Shown here: piece by piece, positions 7,823-13,916 of the stretch
Layout of the letters: every line of letters starts with the position of its first letter
Position numbering within the stretch: position 1 is the first letter of the stretch
Assembly (NCBI GenBank): GCA_045614225.1
Contig: JAZLCO010000043.1
Coordinates: 1 to 14,053 of the forward strand
DNA length: 14,053 nucleotides
Source: UBA9715 sp045614225
GTDB taxonomy: Bacteria; Actinomycetota; Coriobacteriia; Coriobacteriales; Eggerthellaceae
Reading direction: 5' to 3'
Translations under genes and position numbers: made by a program
The notes under the pieces: generated by a model
Told to the model about the DNA's origin: nothing
Database searches by the model: none
What the model saw: only the letters and a program-made list of their open reading frames with translations

Positions 7823-7851
7823 ATGATAGCATGCGAGTACGATATTGTACT
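7823..7851 (-). promoter_or_regulatory. XRE promoter with 16-bp dyad operator
   Basis: AGTACGATATTGTACT (7836-7851) is a 16-base palindrome with a single mismatched pair, the type of site bound by XRE dimers. On the minus strand a TATCAT box (7823-7828) lies just downstream of it, so a bound repressor would cover the spacer and -35 region of the XRE gene's own promoter. The -35 box itself is not clear. Confidence 0.5.
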
Positions 7852-7875
7852 GTCTTTAGCGCGACAGGCGGCATT

Positions 7876-7895
7876 TCCGATTTGGCCAAATCGGA
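7876..7895. promoter_or_regulatory. Perfect 20-bp palindrome in divergent intergenic region
   Basis: TCCGATTTGGCCAAATCGGA is perfectly self-complementary over 20 bases, with no spacer. It lies between the XRE and DUF6262-like genes, 70 bases before the latter. A second small stem, GGGAC/GTCCC with a seven-base loop, follows at 7901-7917. It is most likely a dimeric regulator's operator; no T-run follows, so a terminator is unlikely. Confidence 0.6.
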
Positions 7896-7965
7896 CCGAT
7901 GGGACTGTTGACGTCCCGCGGCGCAAGCGGAGAACATGGGTGGAAGGCATGCAAGGAGACGGAAG

Positions 7966-8289
7966 ATGAGCGTACCGCGCAACCGAAGCAATGAGCAGAG
8001 GGAGGCGACGGCAGCCCGCGTCGCCGCGGCGATAGAGAGCCTTCTGGCCGAGGGTTCGGCCGTGTCGTTCTACTCGGTCGCCGAGAGGGCGCAGGTCGCA
8101 AGGAGCACGCTCTACAGGCGCCCCGACCTGAAAACCGCCGTCGAGGAAGCCCGCAGTGTTTCTGCTGTCGCCCCAACTTGCGACGGTGAACGGGCGGGGC
8201 TCGCGCGCGAGGTCGCAGAGCTGCGCCGGAAGGTCGACGAGCTCTCGGCGCTGTTGCCCTCGACCTCGTATCGGTGCGTGGCCCTTTGA
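7966..8289 (+). CDS. DUF6262-like HTH protein (Tn554 TnpC-like)
   Basis: This 107-aa basic protein reads NRSNEQREATAARVAAAIE, SLLAEGSAVSFYSVAERAQ and VARSTLYRRPDLKTAVEEAR, with a helix-turn-helix at about residues 40-70. It ends with a short leucine-heptad coiled coil (LAREVAELRRKVDELSALL). This matches the pattern of DUF6262 proteins, which usually accompany two tyrosine recombinases TnpA and TnpB in Tn554-like elements, where TnpC modulates transposition. No second or third partner is next to it here; only the integrase 1.4 kb away is a candidate. The ATG at 7966 has AAGGAG seven bases upstream; the ATG at 7936 does not. It may instead be a general DNA-binding accessory such as a recombination directionality factor. 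Confidence 0.7.
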   Translation: MSVPRNRSNEQREATAARVAAAIESLLAEGSAVSFYSVAERAQVARSTLYRRPDLKTAVEEARSVSAVAPTCDGERAGLAREVAELRRKVDELSALLPSTSYRCVAL

Positions 8290-8326
8290 TGTGACGCCCC
8301 CCTGCTGCCCTGTATCGGCAAACGAT

Positions 8327-8358
8327 CTCCTGCCGCCCGAAGAGGCAAGCGGCGGGAG
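8327..8358 (+). promoter_or_regulatory. GC-rich hairpin before the 453-aa gene
   Basis: CTCCTGCCGC (8327-8336) pairs with GCGGCGGGAG (8349-8358), ten pairs with one G-U, and a 12-base loop. It sits in the 88-base gap upstream of the unknown gene and is followed by the ribosome site AGGAGG rather than a T-run. It may therefore act as an RNA structure in the leader rather than as a terminator. Confidence 0.4.
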
Positions 8359-8377
8359 CAGGCAGGAGGATGGGGCG

Positions 8378-9739
8378 ATGAAAGAACCATTAAACATGGA
8401 CAAAGAAAGACCGATGCGCGAGCAGGTGCGCAAGAACGACCTCGTCCACGATGTGCAGCTGATCGAGCCGGACGTGAAGGACATCAGGTGGTCCTCGCTT
8501 GGCGACCATCTCCGCGGCAACGAGGACGAGAACCGCATCGCGCGCGACATCTGCGCCCTACTCGAATCGTTCGAGCCGCAGAGGGCCGATTTCAACGTCC
8601 GCTCCGTCTGGTTTCGCGTCCCGCGCGGGACCGTCGACGACTGGATGAGCGTGGAAGATTACCGCGGCTACGCCGAGATGTACGACGAGCCTGAAGAGAA
8701 AGTGGCAGCCGAGCGCCTGCGGAGCTGGGCGGAATGGTTCCCGGAAGAGGAGTACTGGCACACGCTCACGACCAACTCGGAGGACGGATGGGCCATCGTC
8801 TGCATCGACGACAGGGTCGCAATCGAGGTCGCGTCAGGCGAGGCTGTGCAGTACGAGAACCCGCCGCTGCGGCAGCGGCTCGAGCGGATAAGGGCCTGCG
8901 CCGCAGGCATCGTGGCGATGGCCGCCGAGGGCACGTACCGGAAGCTCATCGAGGAGTCGCTTCCCCCGCGCTGCCGCTTCGGCTTCGTCAGGCGGCAGGC
9001 ATGGTGGGATCGCCTCGGCAAGGACGACCTCTTCGACGACGCGAAGGTCGGGGCTGAGGAGGCCGAGGAGCTAGCGGGGCTCCTCCTCGCCCAACCAGAC
9101 GAAGAAGACATCGGCCGTATGCCCGAGCTTTGCGCCCGGCAGTACTTCGACGCCCTGAAAGGGGCCTACATCGCCGCTGGCTACATCTACAACAAGGAAC
9201 GCAACTGGCGCGGCATCCCCGAAGACGACAGCCGAGCATGGTACGTGTGCTTCGGAGATGCCCGGGACGAGAGCATCCTGGAGCTGGAGCAGGACTCCTG
9301 CAAGGCCTTCGCGTCCTGGTTCGATGACGAGAAGCGCTTCTTCAACCACACCTTCGAGATACTGCTGGGCTCGGGCGTCTCGCGCGTCCACCTGCACCCG
9401 CGCCACGACGAGCGGGGATGGTACTGCACGCTCAGCGGCCCGGTGACATGGCGCGCCGTCGACATGGCCAGGATCTGGCGGCACCTCAACGAAAACGGGT
9501 TCCCGACGTACGTATGGTATGCCGATGACATCGCCCATGCGCTCCGCGGCGATGACGACCTGCTCGTGGTCCCCTTCAACGAGAGCATCTGGTACCGGGG
9601 CACCGAGCATTTCGGGAGGCATGCCGTCACGTGCGTCCACCTCCCGGAGGATGGTGCCGAGGCCATAATCGGCGACATCGAATGGGTCGACGAGCCCGTG
9701 CCGCAGCTCAAAGCGCAAGCCGAAGGAGAAGAGCTATGA
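8378..9739 (+). CDS. Uncharacterised acidic 453-aa protein
   Basis: I do not recognise this family. The protein is strongly acidic and rich in tryptophan, without signal peptide or membrane segments, so it is probably cytoplasmic. The N-terminal half contains DWMSVEDYRGYAEMYDEP, SWAEWFPEEEYWHTLTT and GWAIVCIDDRVAIEVASGE. A helical and acidic linker follows near residues 215-245. The C-terminal half contains YIAAGYIYNKERNWRGI, AWYVCFGDARDESILELEQDS, ASWFDDEKRFFNHTFEILLGSGVSRVHLHPRHDERGWYCTLSG and YVWYADDIAHALRGDDDLLVVPF. The two halves both alternate W/F-rich beta-like stretches with aspartates, hinting at an internal duplication, but this is weak. The ATG at 8378 follows CAGGAGGA. It overlaps the metallophosphoesterase gene by ATGA, so the two are coupled and probably work together. 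Confidence 0.85.
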   Translation: MKEPLNMDKERPMREQVRKNDLVHDVQLIEPDVKDIRWSSLGDHLRGNEDENRIARDICALLESFEPQRADFNVRSVWFRVPRGTVDDWMSVEDYRGYAEMYDEPEEKVAAERLRSWAEWFPEEEYWHTLTTNSEDGWAIVCIDDRVAIEVASGEAVQYENPPLRQRLERIRACAAGIVAMAAEGTYRKLIEESLPPRCRFGFVRRQAWWDRLGKDDLFDDAKVGAEEAEELAGLLLAQPDEEDIGRMPELCARQYFDALKGAYIAAGYIYNKERNWRGIPEDDSRAWYVCFGDARDESILELEQDSCKAFASWFDDEKRFFNHTFEILLGSGVSRVHLHPRHDERGWYCTLSGPVTWRAVDMARIWRHLNENGFPTYVWYADDIAHALRGDDDLLVVPFNESIWYRGTEHFGRHAVTCVHLPEDGAEAIIGDIEWVDEPVPQLKAQAEGEEL

Positions 9740-10440
9740 CCGTCTACATAACCGGAGACAAACACGGCAGGCTGAAGCCCGTGAAGCAGTTCGCGAAGCG
9801 CGAGGGACTGTCAGACGAGGACGTGATCGTCATCCTGGGCGACGCCGGCTTCAACTACTACAACAGCGAGCGGGACGCGTGGACCAAGAAAGTCGTCGCG
9901 AAAATCGCGCCTACCGTACTCTGCATCCACGGCAACCACGAGATGCGCCCGCAGTCGCTGCCTCGGCTCTACCACGAGGCGCAGTGGCATGGCGGTACGG
10001 TGTTCGTCGAGGACGACTTTCCCAACATCCTGTTCGCGAAGGACGGCGAGGTTTACGACCTGGACGGTATCAGCGCCATCGCCATAGGTGGCGCTTACAG
10101 CGTCGACAAGTGGTATCGGCTCGAGAACGGTTTGAGGTGGTTTGCCAACGAGCAACCCAACGACAAGGTCAAAGCGCGCGTTGAGGCGAAACTTGACTCC
10201 CTCGACTGGAAGGTCGACGTCGTGCTCTCGCACACGTGCCCGTTCGGCTACGAGCCGACCGAAGCGTTTCTTCCAGACGTCGACCAGAGCATGGTCGACA
10301 CGTCGACCGAAGTTTGGCTCGATCGGATCGAGCGGCGTCTCGAATACAAGAGGTGGTACTGCGGCCACTGGCACATCGAGAAGAGCATCGACCGGATGCG
10401 CTTCATGTTCAACGAGTTTGAGCAGCTGGGATTAGGGTAG
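9736..10440 (+). CDS. Calcineurin-like metallophosphoesterase
   Basis: This 234-aa cytoplasmic protein has the complete metal-binding set of the calcineurin-like fold: GDKHG (Asp8, His10), LGDAG (Asp36), GNHE (Asn67, His68), LSHTCP (His166) and GHWH (His211, His213). Such enzymes hydrolyse phosphate mono- or diesters with two metal ions; the substrate could be a nucleotide, cyclic nucleotide, nucleic acid or phosphoprotein. The second motif GDAGFNYY lacks the usual Asp after GD, which may bear on substrate choice. The start ATG at 9736 overlaps the stop of the unknown 453-aa gene (ATGA), so both come from one transcript. AGGAGAAG lies just upstream. A new promoter begins the next operon after a 111-base gap, so this is likely the last gene of its unit. 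Confidence 0.9.
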   Translation: MTVYITGDKHGRLKPVKQFAKREGLSDEDVIVILGDAGFNYYNSERDAWTKKVVAKIAPTVLCIHGNHEMRPQSLPRLYHEAQWHGGTVFVEDDFPNILFAKDGEVYDLDGISAIAIGGAYSVDKWYRLENGLRWFANEQPNDKVKARVEAKLDSLDWKVDVVLSHTCPFGYEPTEAFLPDVDQSMVDTSTEVWLDRIERRLEYKRWYCGHWHIEKSIDRMRFMFNEFEQLGLG

Positions 10441-10498
10441 GCTATCGCAATGGAAGTCGTAATGACGATCTCGGGAAACGCCGTTAGGAAGCTCTCTC

Positions 10499-10542
10499 TT
10501 GAATCAAAATCACAAATACTATACACTTTTTGTGATTTTGAT
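10499..10542 (+). promoter_or_regulatory. AbiE promoter inside a perfect 14-bp inverted repeat
   Basis: ATCAAAATCACAAA (10503-10516) and its exact reverse complement (10529-10542) are separated by 12 bases. TTGAAT (10499-10504) and TACACT (10522-10527), 17 bases apart, form a promoter whose spacer is covered by the left arm and whose -10 is in the loop. AbiEi-type antitoxins are known to repress their operons by binding inverted repeats in the promoter, so this is the probable operator. It ends ten bases before the start codon. Confidence 0.75.
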
Positions 10543-10551
10543 AGGAGGAGC

Positions 10552-11169
10552 ATGAACGATAGAGGCATCAAGAGCGCTATCCGCGCCAGGATAGAATCGC
10601 TGCCCGAGGATGCGGTTTTCTCGGCGACGGACTTCGCGGACATCGCCAGCAGCGACAACATCAGACAGGCTTTCAGGGAGCTGTACACCGAGGGCGCCAT
10701 CGACCGCGCGGCACGGGGCGTGTACTACAAGCCCCGCTATTTGGCAATCCTCGACCAGACCGTGCCGCCCAGCGTTGAGAAGGTCGCGGAGGCGGTCGCG
10801 CGGGCAAGGGGCTGGACGATCGTCCCCTCCGGCGACCACGCGCTCAACATGCTCGGCCTGGACACGCAGGTCCCGGCCGTCTACGCCTACATTAGCACGG
10901 GGCCCTACACGAATCTGCACGTTGGCCCCTTCAGAGTCAGCTTCAAGCATTCCGCAAGCAAGGATCTCGTGGGGATGTCGAAGATAACGCTGCTCGTGAT
11001 CCAGGCTCTCAAGGCCCTCGGGCGGGAAGGGGTCGACGACAAAGTCATCGACCATCTATCGCAGAGGCTGGATGACAGCGAGAAGTCTGCGCTGCTTGAG
11101 GAGACACAGCATTCCACGGCGTGGATCAGGCAGGTCGTGAGGATGATCGCGGAAGGGGAATCGCGATGA
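10552..11169 (+). CDS. abiEi: AbiEi-type antitoxin / transcriptional regulator (DUF6088-like)
   Basis: This 205-aa protein has an N-terminal winged helix (about 5-65): IKSAIRARIESLPEDAVFSATDFADIASS, FRELYTEGAIDRAARGVYYKPRY. The RGVYYKP block is typical of AbiEi/DUF6088 proteins. The C-terminal domain (about 75-205) contains SGDHALNMLGL, YISTGPYTNLHVG and a helical end. In type IV systems this protein represses the operon and counteracts AbiEii without binding it. I chose MNDRG at 10552, after AGGAGG (short spacing), because the promoter at 10499-10527 starts transcription after the in-frame ATG at 10450. The stop overlaps the AbiEii start by ATGA. Function is assigned by family and by the pairing with AbiEii. 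Confidence 0.88.
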   Translation: MNDRGIKSAIRARIESLPEDAVFSATDFADIASSDNIRQAFRELYTEGAIDRAARGVYYKPRYLAILDQTVPPSVEKVAEAVARARGWTIVPSGDHALNMLGLDTQVPAVYAYISTGPYTNLHVGPFRVSFKHSASKDLVGMSKITLLVIQALKALGREGVDDKVIDHLSQRLDDSEKSALLEETQHSTAWIRQVVRMIAEGESR

Positions 11170-12182
11170 TAGGGATTGCAAAGACGACCGACCAGGAAAG
11201 GTCCGACCTGTTCAGGATAGCGGCTTCCGAGATGGCTCTCGAACCCGCCATCGTGGAAAAGGACTTCTGGGTGTGCTACCTGCTCGACTACCTGTTCCAT
11301 CGCAGCGAGTTCAATGACTCCATCATCTTCAAGGGCGGCACGAGCCTCTCTAAGGCCTACGGGCTAATCGAACGCTTCTCGGAGGATGTCGACCTTATCC
11401 TGGACTGGCGTCTCATCGGCTACGGCATCGACGAGCCGTGGGAGGAGCGCTCGAACACCAAGCAAGACAAGTTCAAGATCGAGACCATCGAGCGCACAGA
11501 CGACTACCTGGCCAGCACGTTCGCCCCATCGTTGAAAGCCGGCCTGTCGGCAGAGCTCGGCCTGGAAGCAGACGTGCGCATGGGCGATGCCGAGGAGACG
11601 GTGCTGTTCGCCTACCCCAGGCTTTTCTCGAGCGAAGCCACCCTCGACGTGGTGAAGCTCGAGATAGGCCCGCTCGCCGCCTGGACACCCTCGCAACCAG
11701 CTACGATAACGCCGTACATCGCCCAGCTGCATCCGCAACTGTTCGCCTCACCATCCACGACGATCGCCACCGCCGTGCCCGAGCGCACGTTCTGGGAGAA
11801 GGCCACGATCTTGCACCAAGAGGCCAACCGACTGGAGGGCAAAGCGATGCCCAAGCGCTATGCACGTCATTACTACGATATGTACAAGCTCGGGCATTCC
11901 GCTGTTGCAGAGAGGGCAATCTCCCAGCCTGAGCTGCTTGCCAAGGTGGTCGCGTTCAAGGAGAAGTTCTACCGCACGCCCTGGTCGAAACTCCCCGACG
12001 CGAGGCCCGGCACGCTGAAGCTCTCCCCGCAGCCGGAGAGGCTTGCCGAGCTTGAAGCTGACTACGTTTCCATGCGTCCGATGATCTTCGGCGAGGTGCC
12101 CCCGTTTGAGGAAGTCGTCACGTTCATGGGCGAGTTGGAAGCCCGTATCAACGACCAACAGCGCGAAGGAGAATCGGCATGA
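11166..12182 (+). CDS. abiEii: AbiEii-type nucleotidyltransferase toxin
   Basis: This 338-aa protein has the pol-beta-like nucleotidyltransferase motifs of AbiEii/MenT toxins: EKDFWV (31-36), FKGGTSLSKAYG (55-66) and FSEDVDL (71-77) with the two metal-binding aspartates Asp74 and Asp76. VKLEIGP follows near residue 165, and PERTFWEKATILHQEANR starts near residue 205. All key residues are present, so the toxin is probably active. Members of this family add nucleotides to acceptor RNA such as tRNA (shown for MenT relatives) and can stop growth during phage infection. It overlaps abiEi by four bases, and the next gene by four bases, in one operon. Length and domain order are normal for the family. 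Confidence 0.92.
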   Translation: MIGIAKTTDQERSDLFRIAASEMALEPAIVEKDFWVCYLLDYLFHRSEFNDSIIFKGGTSLSKAYGLIERFSEDVDLILDWRLIGYGIDEPWEERSNTKQDKFKIETIERTDDYLASTFAPSLKAGLSAELGLEADVRMGDAEETVLFAYPRLFSSEATLDVVKLEIGPLAAWTPSQPATITPYIAQLHPQLFASPSTTIATAVPERTFWEKATILHQEANRLEGKAMPKRYARHYYDMYKLGHSAVAERAISQPELLAKVVAFKEKFYRTPWSKLPDARPGTLKLSPQPERLAELEADYVSMRPMIFGEVPPFEEVVTFMGELEARINDQQREGESA

Positions 12183-12679
12183 GGCGCAAGGACAGAGAGG
12201 TTCAGGGTGCCGGCGAGGTCTTCGACATCCTGATTCGCTGCGATACGGTGAGAATCGGAGTCAACGGTCGCGAGCATCCGTACGTCGTTCCGGTGTCGTT
12301 CGGCGCGGAGATGGTCGGCGAGAAGCCGGTGGTCTACTTCCACTGCGCCCGACAGGGCATGAAGCTCGACCTGATAAGGCAGGACGCCCGCGTCTGCGTC
12401 GAGGGCGACATCTTCCTCGGCGTCGAGACGACCGAGCGCGGCATCACGACGCGCTACGAGAGCATCGTCGGCTTCGGGGAATGCCGGTTCGTCGCGGAGG
12501 AAGACGAGGTTGCCCACGGGCTTAGGCTATTGTGCGAGCACTACGGGTTCGACAGCTACCCAATCGACCGCTGCCGGGGACTTGAGCACCTGCTCGTCGG
12601 TAAGATCGTTTTCGACGAGGTTTCGGGCAAGCGCAACCTCTCCGGTCTTCCCACCGCCGCCGATCGGGAATCCGAATAG
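12179..12679 (+). CDS. Pyridoxamine 5'-phosphate oxidase-like / Nim-like flavoprotein
   Basis: The 166-aa product has the split-barrel FMN-binding fold pattern: MRRKDREV at the start, HPYVVPVSFG, VYFHCARQGMKLDLIRQDARVCVEGD and YESIVGFGECRFV. The MRRKDRE start and FHxAxxGxKxDxL block are typical of Nim-like proteins, some of which reduce nitroimidazoles, while others have unknown reductase or heme/flavin-binding roles. The gene overlaps abiEii by ATGA and has AAGGAG nearby, so it is the third gene of the AbiE transcript. Whether it belongs to the toxin-antitoxin function or is a passenger cannot be told. The family call is firm and the substrate unknown. Confidence 0.88.
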   Translation: MRRKDREVQGAGEVFDILIRCDTVRIGVNGREHPYVVPVSFGAEMVGEKPVVYFHCARQGMKLDLIRQDARVCVEGDIFLGVETTERGITTRYESIVGFGECRFVAEEDEVAHGLRLLCEHYGFDSYPIDRCRGLEHLLVGKIVFDEVSGKRNLSGLPTAADRESE

Positions 12680-12751
12680 AGCATCGACAATGCCGTCAGC
12701 CGAGCGGCTTTGCGCACAGTTGATTCAAGCTGTAGGAATTGGAATAGCACG

Positions 12752-13129
12752 ATGGCGAGACAAGCAAGACATGCAGAAATAAAGATACGCACAACCAGCG
12801 AGATTAGGAGTGGTGCAGCTGAGGTCTTTTCACGTTGGGGCTTAAGCCTCACTGGCGCCATAAATATCTTCCTCATCAAGTCGATCGAGGTCGGAGGCCT
12901 TCCTTTCGACCTGCGTCCAGAGGCGCCGTCTTACAACGCGATTGCTGCCAGAGCATACAAAGCACCATTTAATGACGACGGCATCCCCGTGCTTCCAGCT
13001 GAGTGGGATGAGATCGAGGCTGAACAAATTCTTCTTACGCATTTAGACAGCGGACGGCGTATGGCGGAAGCGCAAGGGACCCTCACGACTGGCCAGGTTC
13101 GCGCTGCTTTTGACGAAATCGGGAAATAG
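12752..13129 (+). CDS. Orphan DinJ/RelB-family antitoxin
   Basis: The 125-aa protein has a ribbon-helix-helix of DinJ/RelB type: HAEIKIRTTSEIRSGAAEVFSRWGLSLTGAINIFLIKSIEVGGLPFDLRPEAPSY. The LSLTGAINIFL...GGLPF block is the family hallmark. It then has WDEIEAEQILLTHLDSGRRMAEAQGTLTTGQVRAAFDEIG, a tail that could have bound a toxin. No toxin gene overlaps its end; the next gene is the serine recombinase. The ATG at 12752 has only a weak GGAAT upstream. The DNA from here to the window end looks less GC-rich than the genes before it, suggesting separate acquisition. The same frame stays open for 50 codons after its TAG. Confidence 0.78.
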   Translation: MARQARHAEIKIRTTSEIRSGAAEVFSRWGLSLTGAINIFLIKSIEVGGLPFDLRPEAPSYNAIAARAYKAPFNDDGIPVLPAEWDEIEAEQILLTHLDSGRRMAEAQGTLTTGQVRAAFDEIGK

Positions 13130-13284
13130 TTGTATGGAAGCCGCATCTCCGCTATTTCGCGCAAAACGCCATCCGGTGTTAATCGAGGTACGCCTTTCTT
13201 TACATCGTTTGACGACGTCATATCCCCTGTAAAGCAAAGCGCCGTGAAGTCAAATACTTACATCATCGTAAGGCAGGTCTAAAC
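13130..13284. other. Intergenic region with two small dyads before the serine recombinase
   Basis: TGACGACGTCA (13210-13220) and CTTAC-N6-GTAAG (13257-13272) are short inverted repeats just upstream of the recombinase gene. They could be an operator or part of a res-like site, but the arms are only five bases. Nothing else regulatory is clear here. The antitoxin frame remains open from 13130 to a stop at 13280. Confidence 0.3.
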
Positions 13285-13878
13285 ATGTCTGAACAAAATG
13301 GTTGGATAGTTGGTTATGTGCGGGTAAGCACTGCCGAGCAAAACATCGATAGGCAACTAGAAGCTTTGGATGACATCCCAGAAGATCGGGTTTTCATCGA
13401 TAGGGTTTCCGGCAAAGATCGGCATCGCCCCGAATTGAAGCGGACGCTTTCGACTATGCGGCAAGGCGATACCGTCCGCGTTAAAAGCATCGATAGGCTG
13501 GCAAGGTCGACGCGAGACCTACTCGATATTGCCACTGAGTTGCGTGACAAAGGCGTTCGACTCGAATTCGTCGACACGCCTGAGCTATCTATAGACACTG
13601 CGACAGGCGAGTTTATGATGACAGTTATCGGTGCCTTTGCAACGATGGAGCGTCGCATCATCCACGAACGCCAGACTGAGGGAATCGCTATCGCAAAGAC
13701 GAAAGGCAAATACGCTCGGCCTAATTCGCTTACCCCCGAACAAGTGAAGGAAGCCCGTGAAAGAGTTGCGCTGGGCGTTCCCAAAGCACAGATGGCGCGC
13801 GAGCTAGGCGTAAGCAGGGTCACTCTTTACGATGCGCTCGATTGCAAGGGCGCCTACACGGGCAAAGAATACCTATAA
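13285..13878 (+). CDS. Serine recombinase (resolvase/invertase family)
   Basis: This 197-aa protein is of the small resolvase/invertase type. The catalytic domain (about 7-145) has YVRVST with nucleophile Ser15, VFIDRVSGKDRHRPEL and IDRLARSTRDL with Arg71 and Arg74. It also has LEFVDTPELSIDTATGEFMMTVIGAFATMERRIIHERQTEGIA, the long helix E. The C-terminal helix-turn-helix of Hin/resolvase type (about 150-185) contains LTPEQVKEARERVALGVPKAQMARELGVSRVTLYDAL. It inverts or resolves DNA between short sites. The start ATG is preceded by a weak AGGCAGGT. No transposase or obvious invertible segment lies within the window, so the partner site is unknown. It sits at the opposite end of the element from the tyrosine integrase, close to the right att-like core. 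Confidence 0.93.
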   Translation: MSEQNGWIVGYVRVSTAEQNIDRQLEALDDIPEDRVFIDRVSGKDRHRPELKRTLSTMRQGDTVRVKSIDRLARSTRDLLDIATELRDKGVRLEFVDTPELSIDTATGEFMMTVIGAFATMERRIIHERQTEGIAIAKTKGKYARPNSLTPEQVKEARERVALGVPKAQMARELGVSRVTLYDALDCKGAYTGKEYL

Positions 13879-13887
13879 CTGCATTTG

Positions 13888-13916
13888 TCAAACTAACGAC
13901 CTTCGGGTTGGTAGCC
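13888..13916 (-). repeat. Degenerate tRNA-fMet att-like segment (right core)
   Basis: This 29-base segment matches 4941-4969 at 22 positions, including an uninterrupted 14-base identity (13896-13909). On the minus strand it resembles the anticodon loop, variable region and start of the T-arm of tRNA-fMet, but the anticodon position reads ACC instead of CAT and the rest of the tRNA is absent. It is likely the right attachment site of the element, or a relic of one. Confidence 0.5.

Larger units (their letters stand above)
4949..13909. mobile_element. Putative integrative element in tRNA-fMet (about 9 kb)
   Basis: The left end is defined by the tRNA-fMet 3' half and a nearby tyrosine integrase. 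A 14-base identical core (ACGACCTTCGGGTT) recurs at 13896-13909 within a longer 22/29 match. The cargo includes RelBE-like and AbiE toxin-antitoxin modules, an XRE regulator, a DUF6262-like protein, an unknown protein with a metallophosphoesterase, and a serine recombinase. No relaxase, type IV secretion, capsid or terminase genes are present, so it would not move itself as an ICE or phage. The right boundary is uncertain because the 5' half of the tRNA does not follow the right core, so the element may continue past the window or consist of stacked elements. Confidence 0.55.

Noticed and set aside
8156..8377. N-terminal extension of the 453-aa protein starting at 8156
   Set aside because: It overlaps the DUF6262-like gene, reads as Arg/Ser/Cys/Pro-rich non-protein-like text, and the ATG at 8378 has its own AGGAGG site.
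7258..8595. Minus-strand 445-codon open frame
   Set aside because: Its C-terminal portion is a frame-shifted shadow of the XRE gene and the rest lies opposite the DUF6262-like gene and the start of the unknown gene; no family resemblance.
10450..10551. AbiEi start at 10450
   Set aside because: The promoter boxes at 10499-10527 and the inverted repeat lie downstream of this ATG, and it has no good ribosome site.
13134..13232. Small plus-strand ORF of 32 codons after the orphan antitoxin, considered as a toxin
   Set aside because: No RelE/ParE features, too short and no ribosome site.
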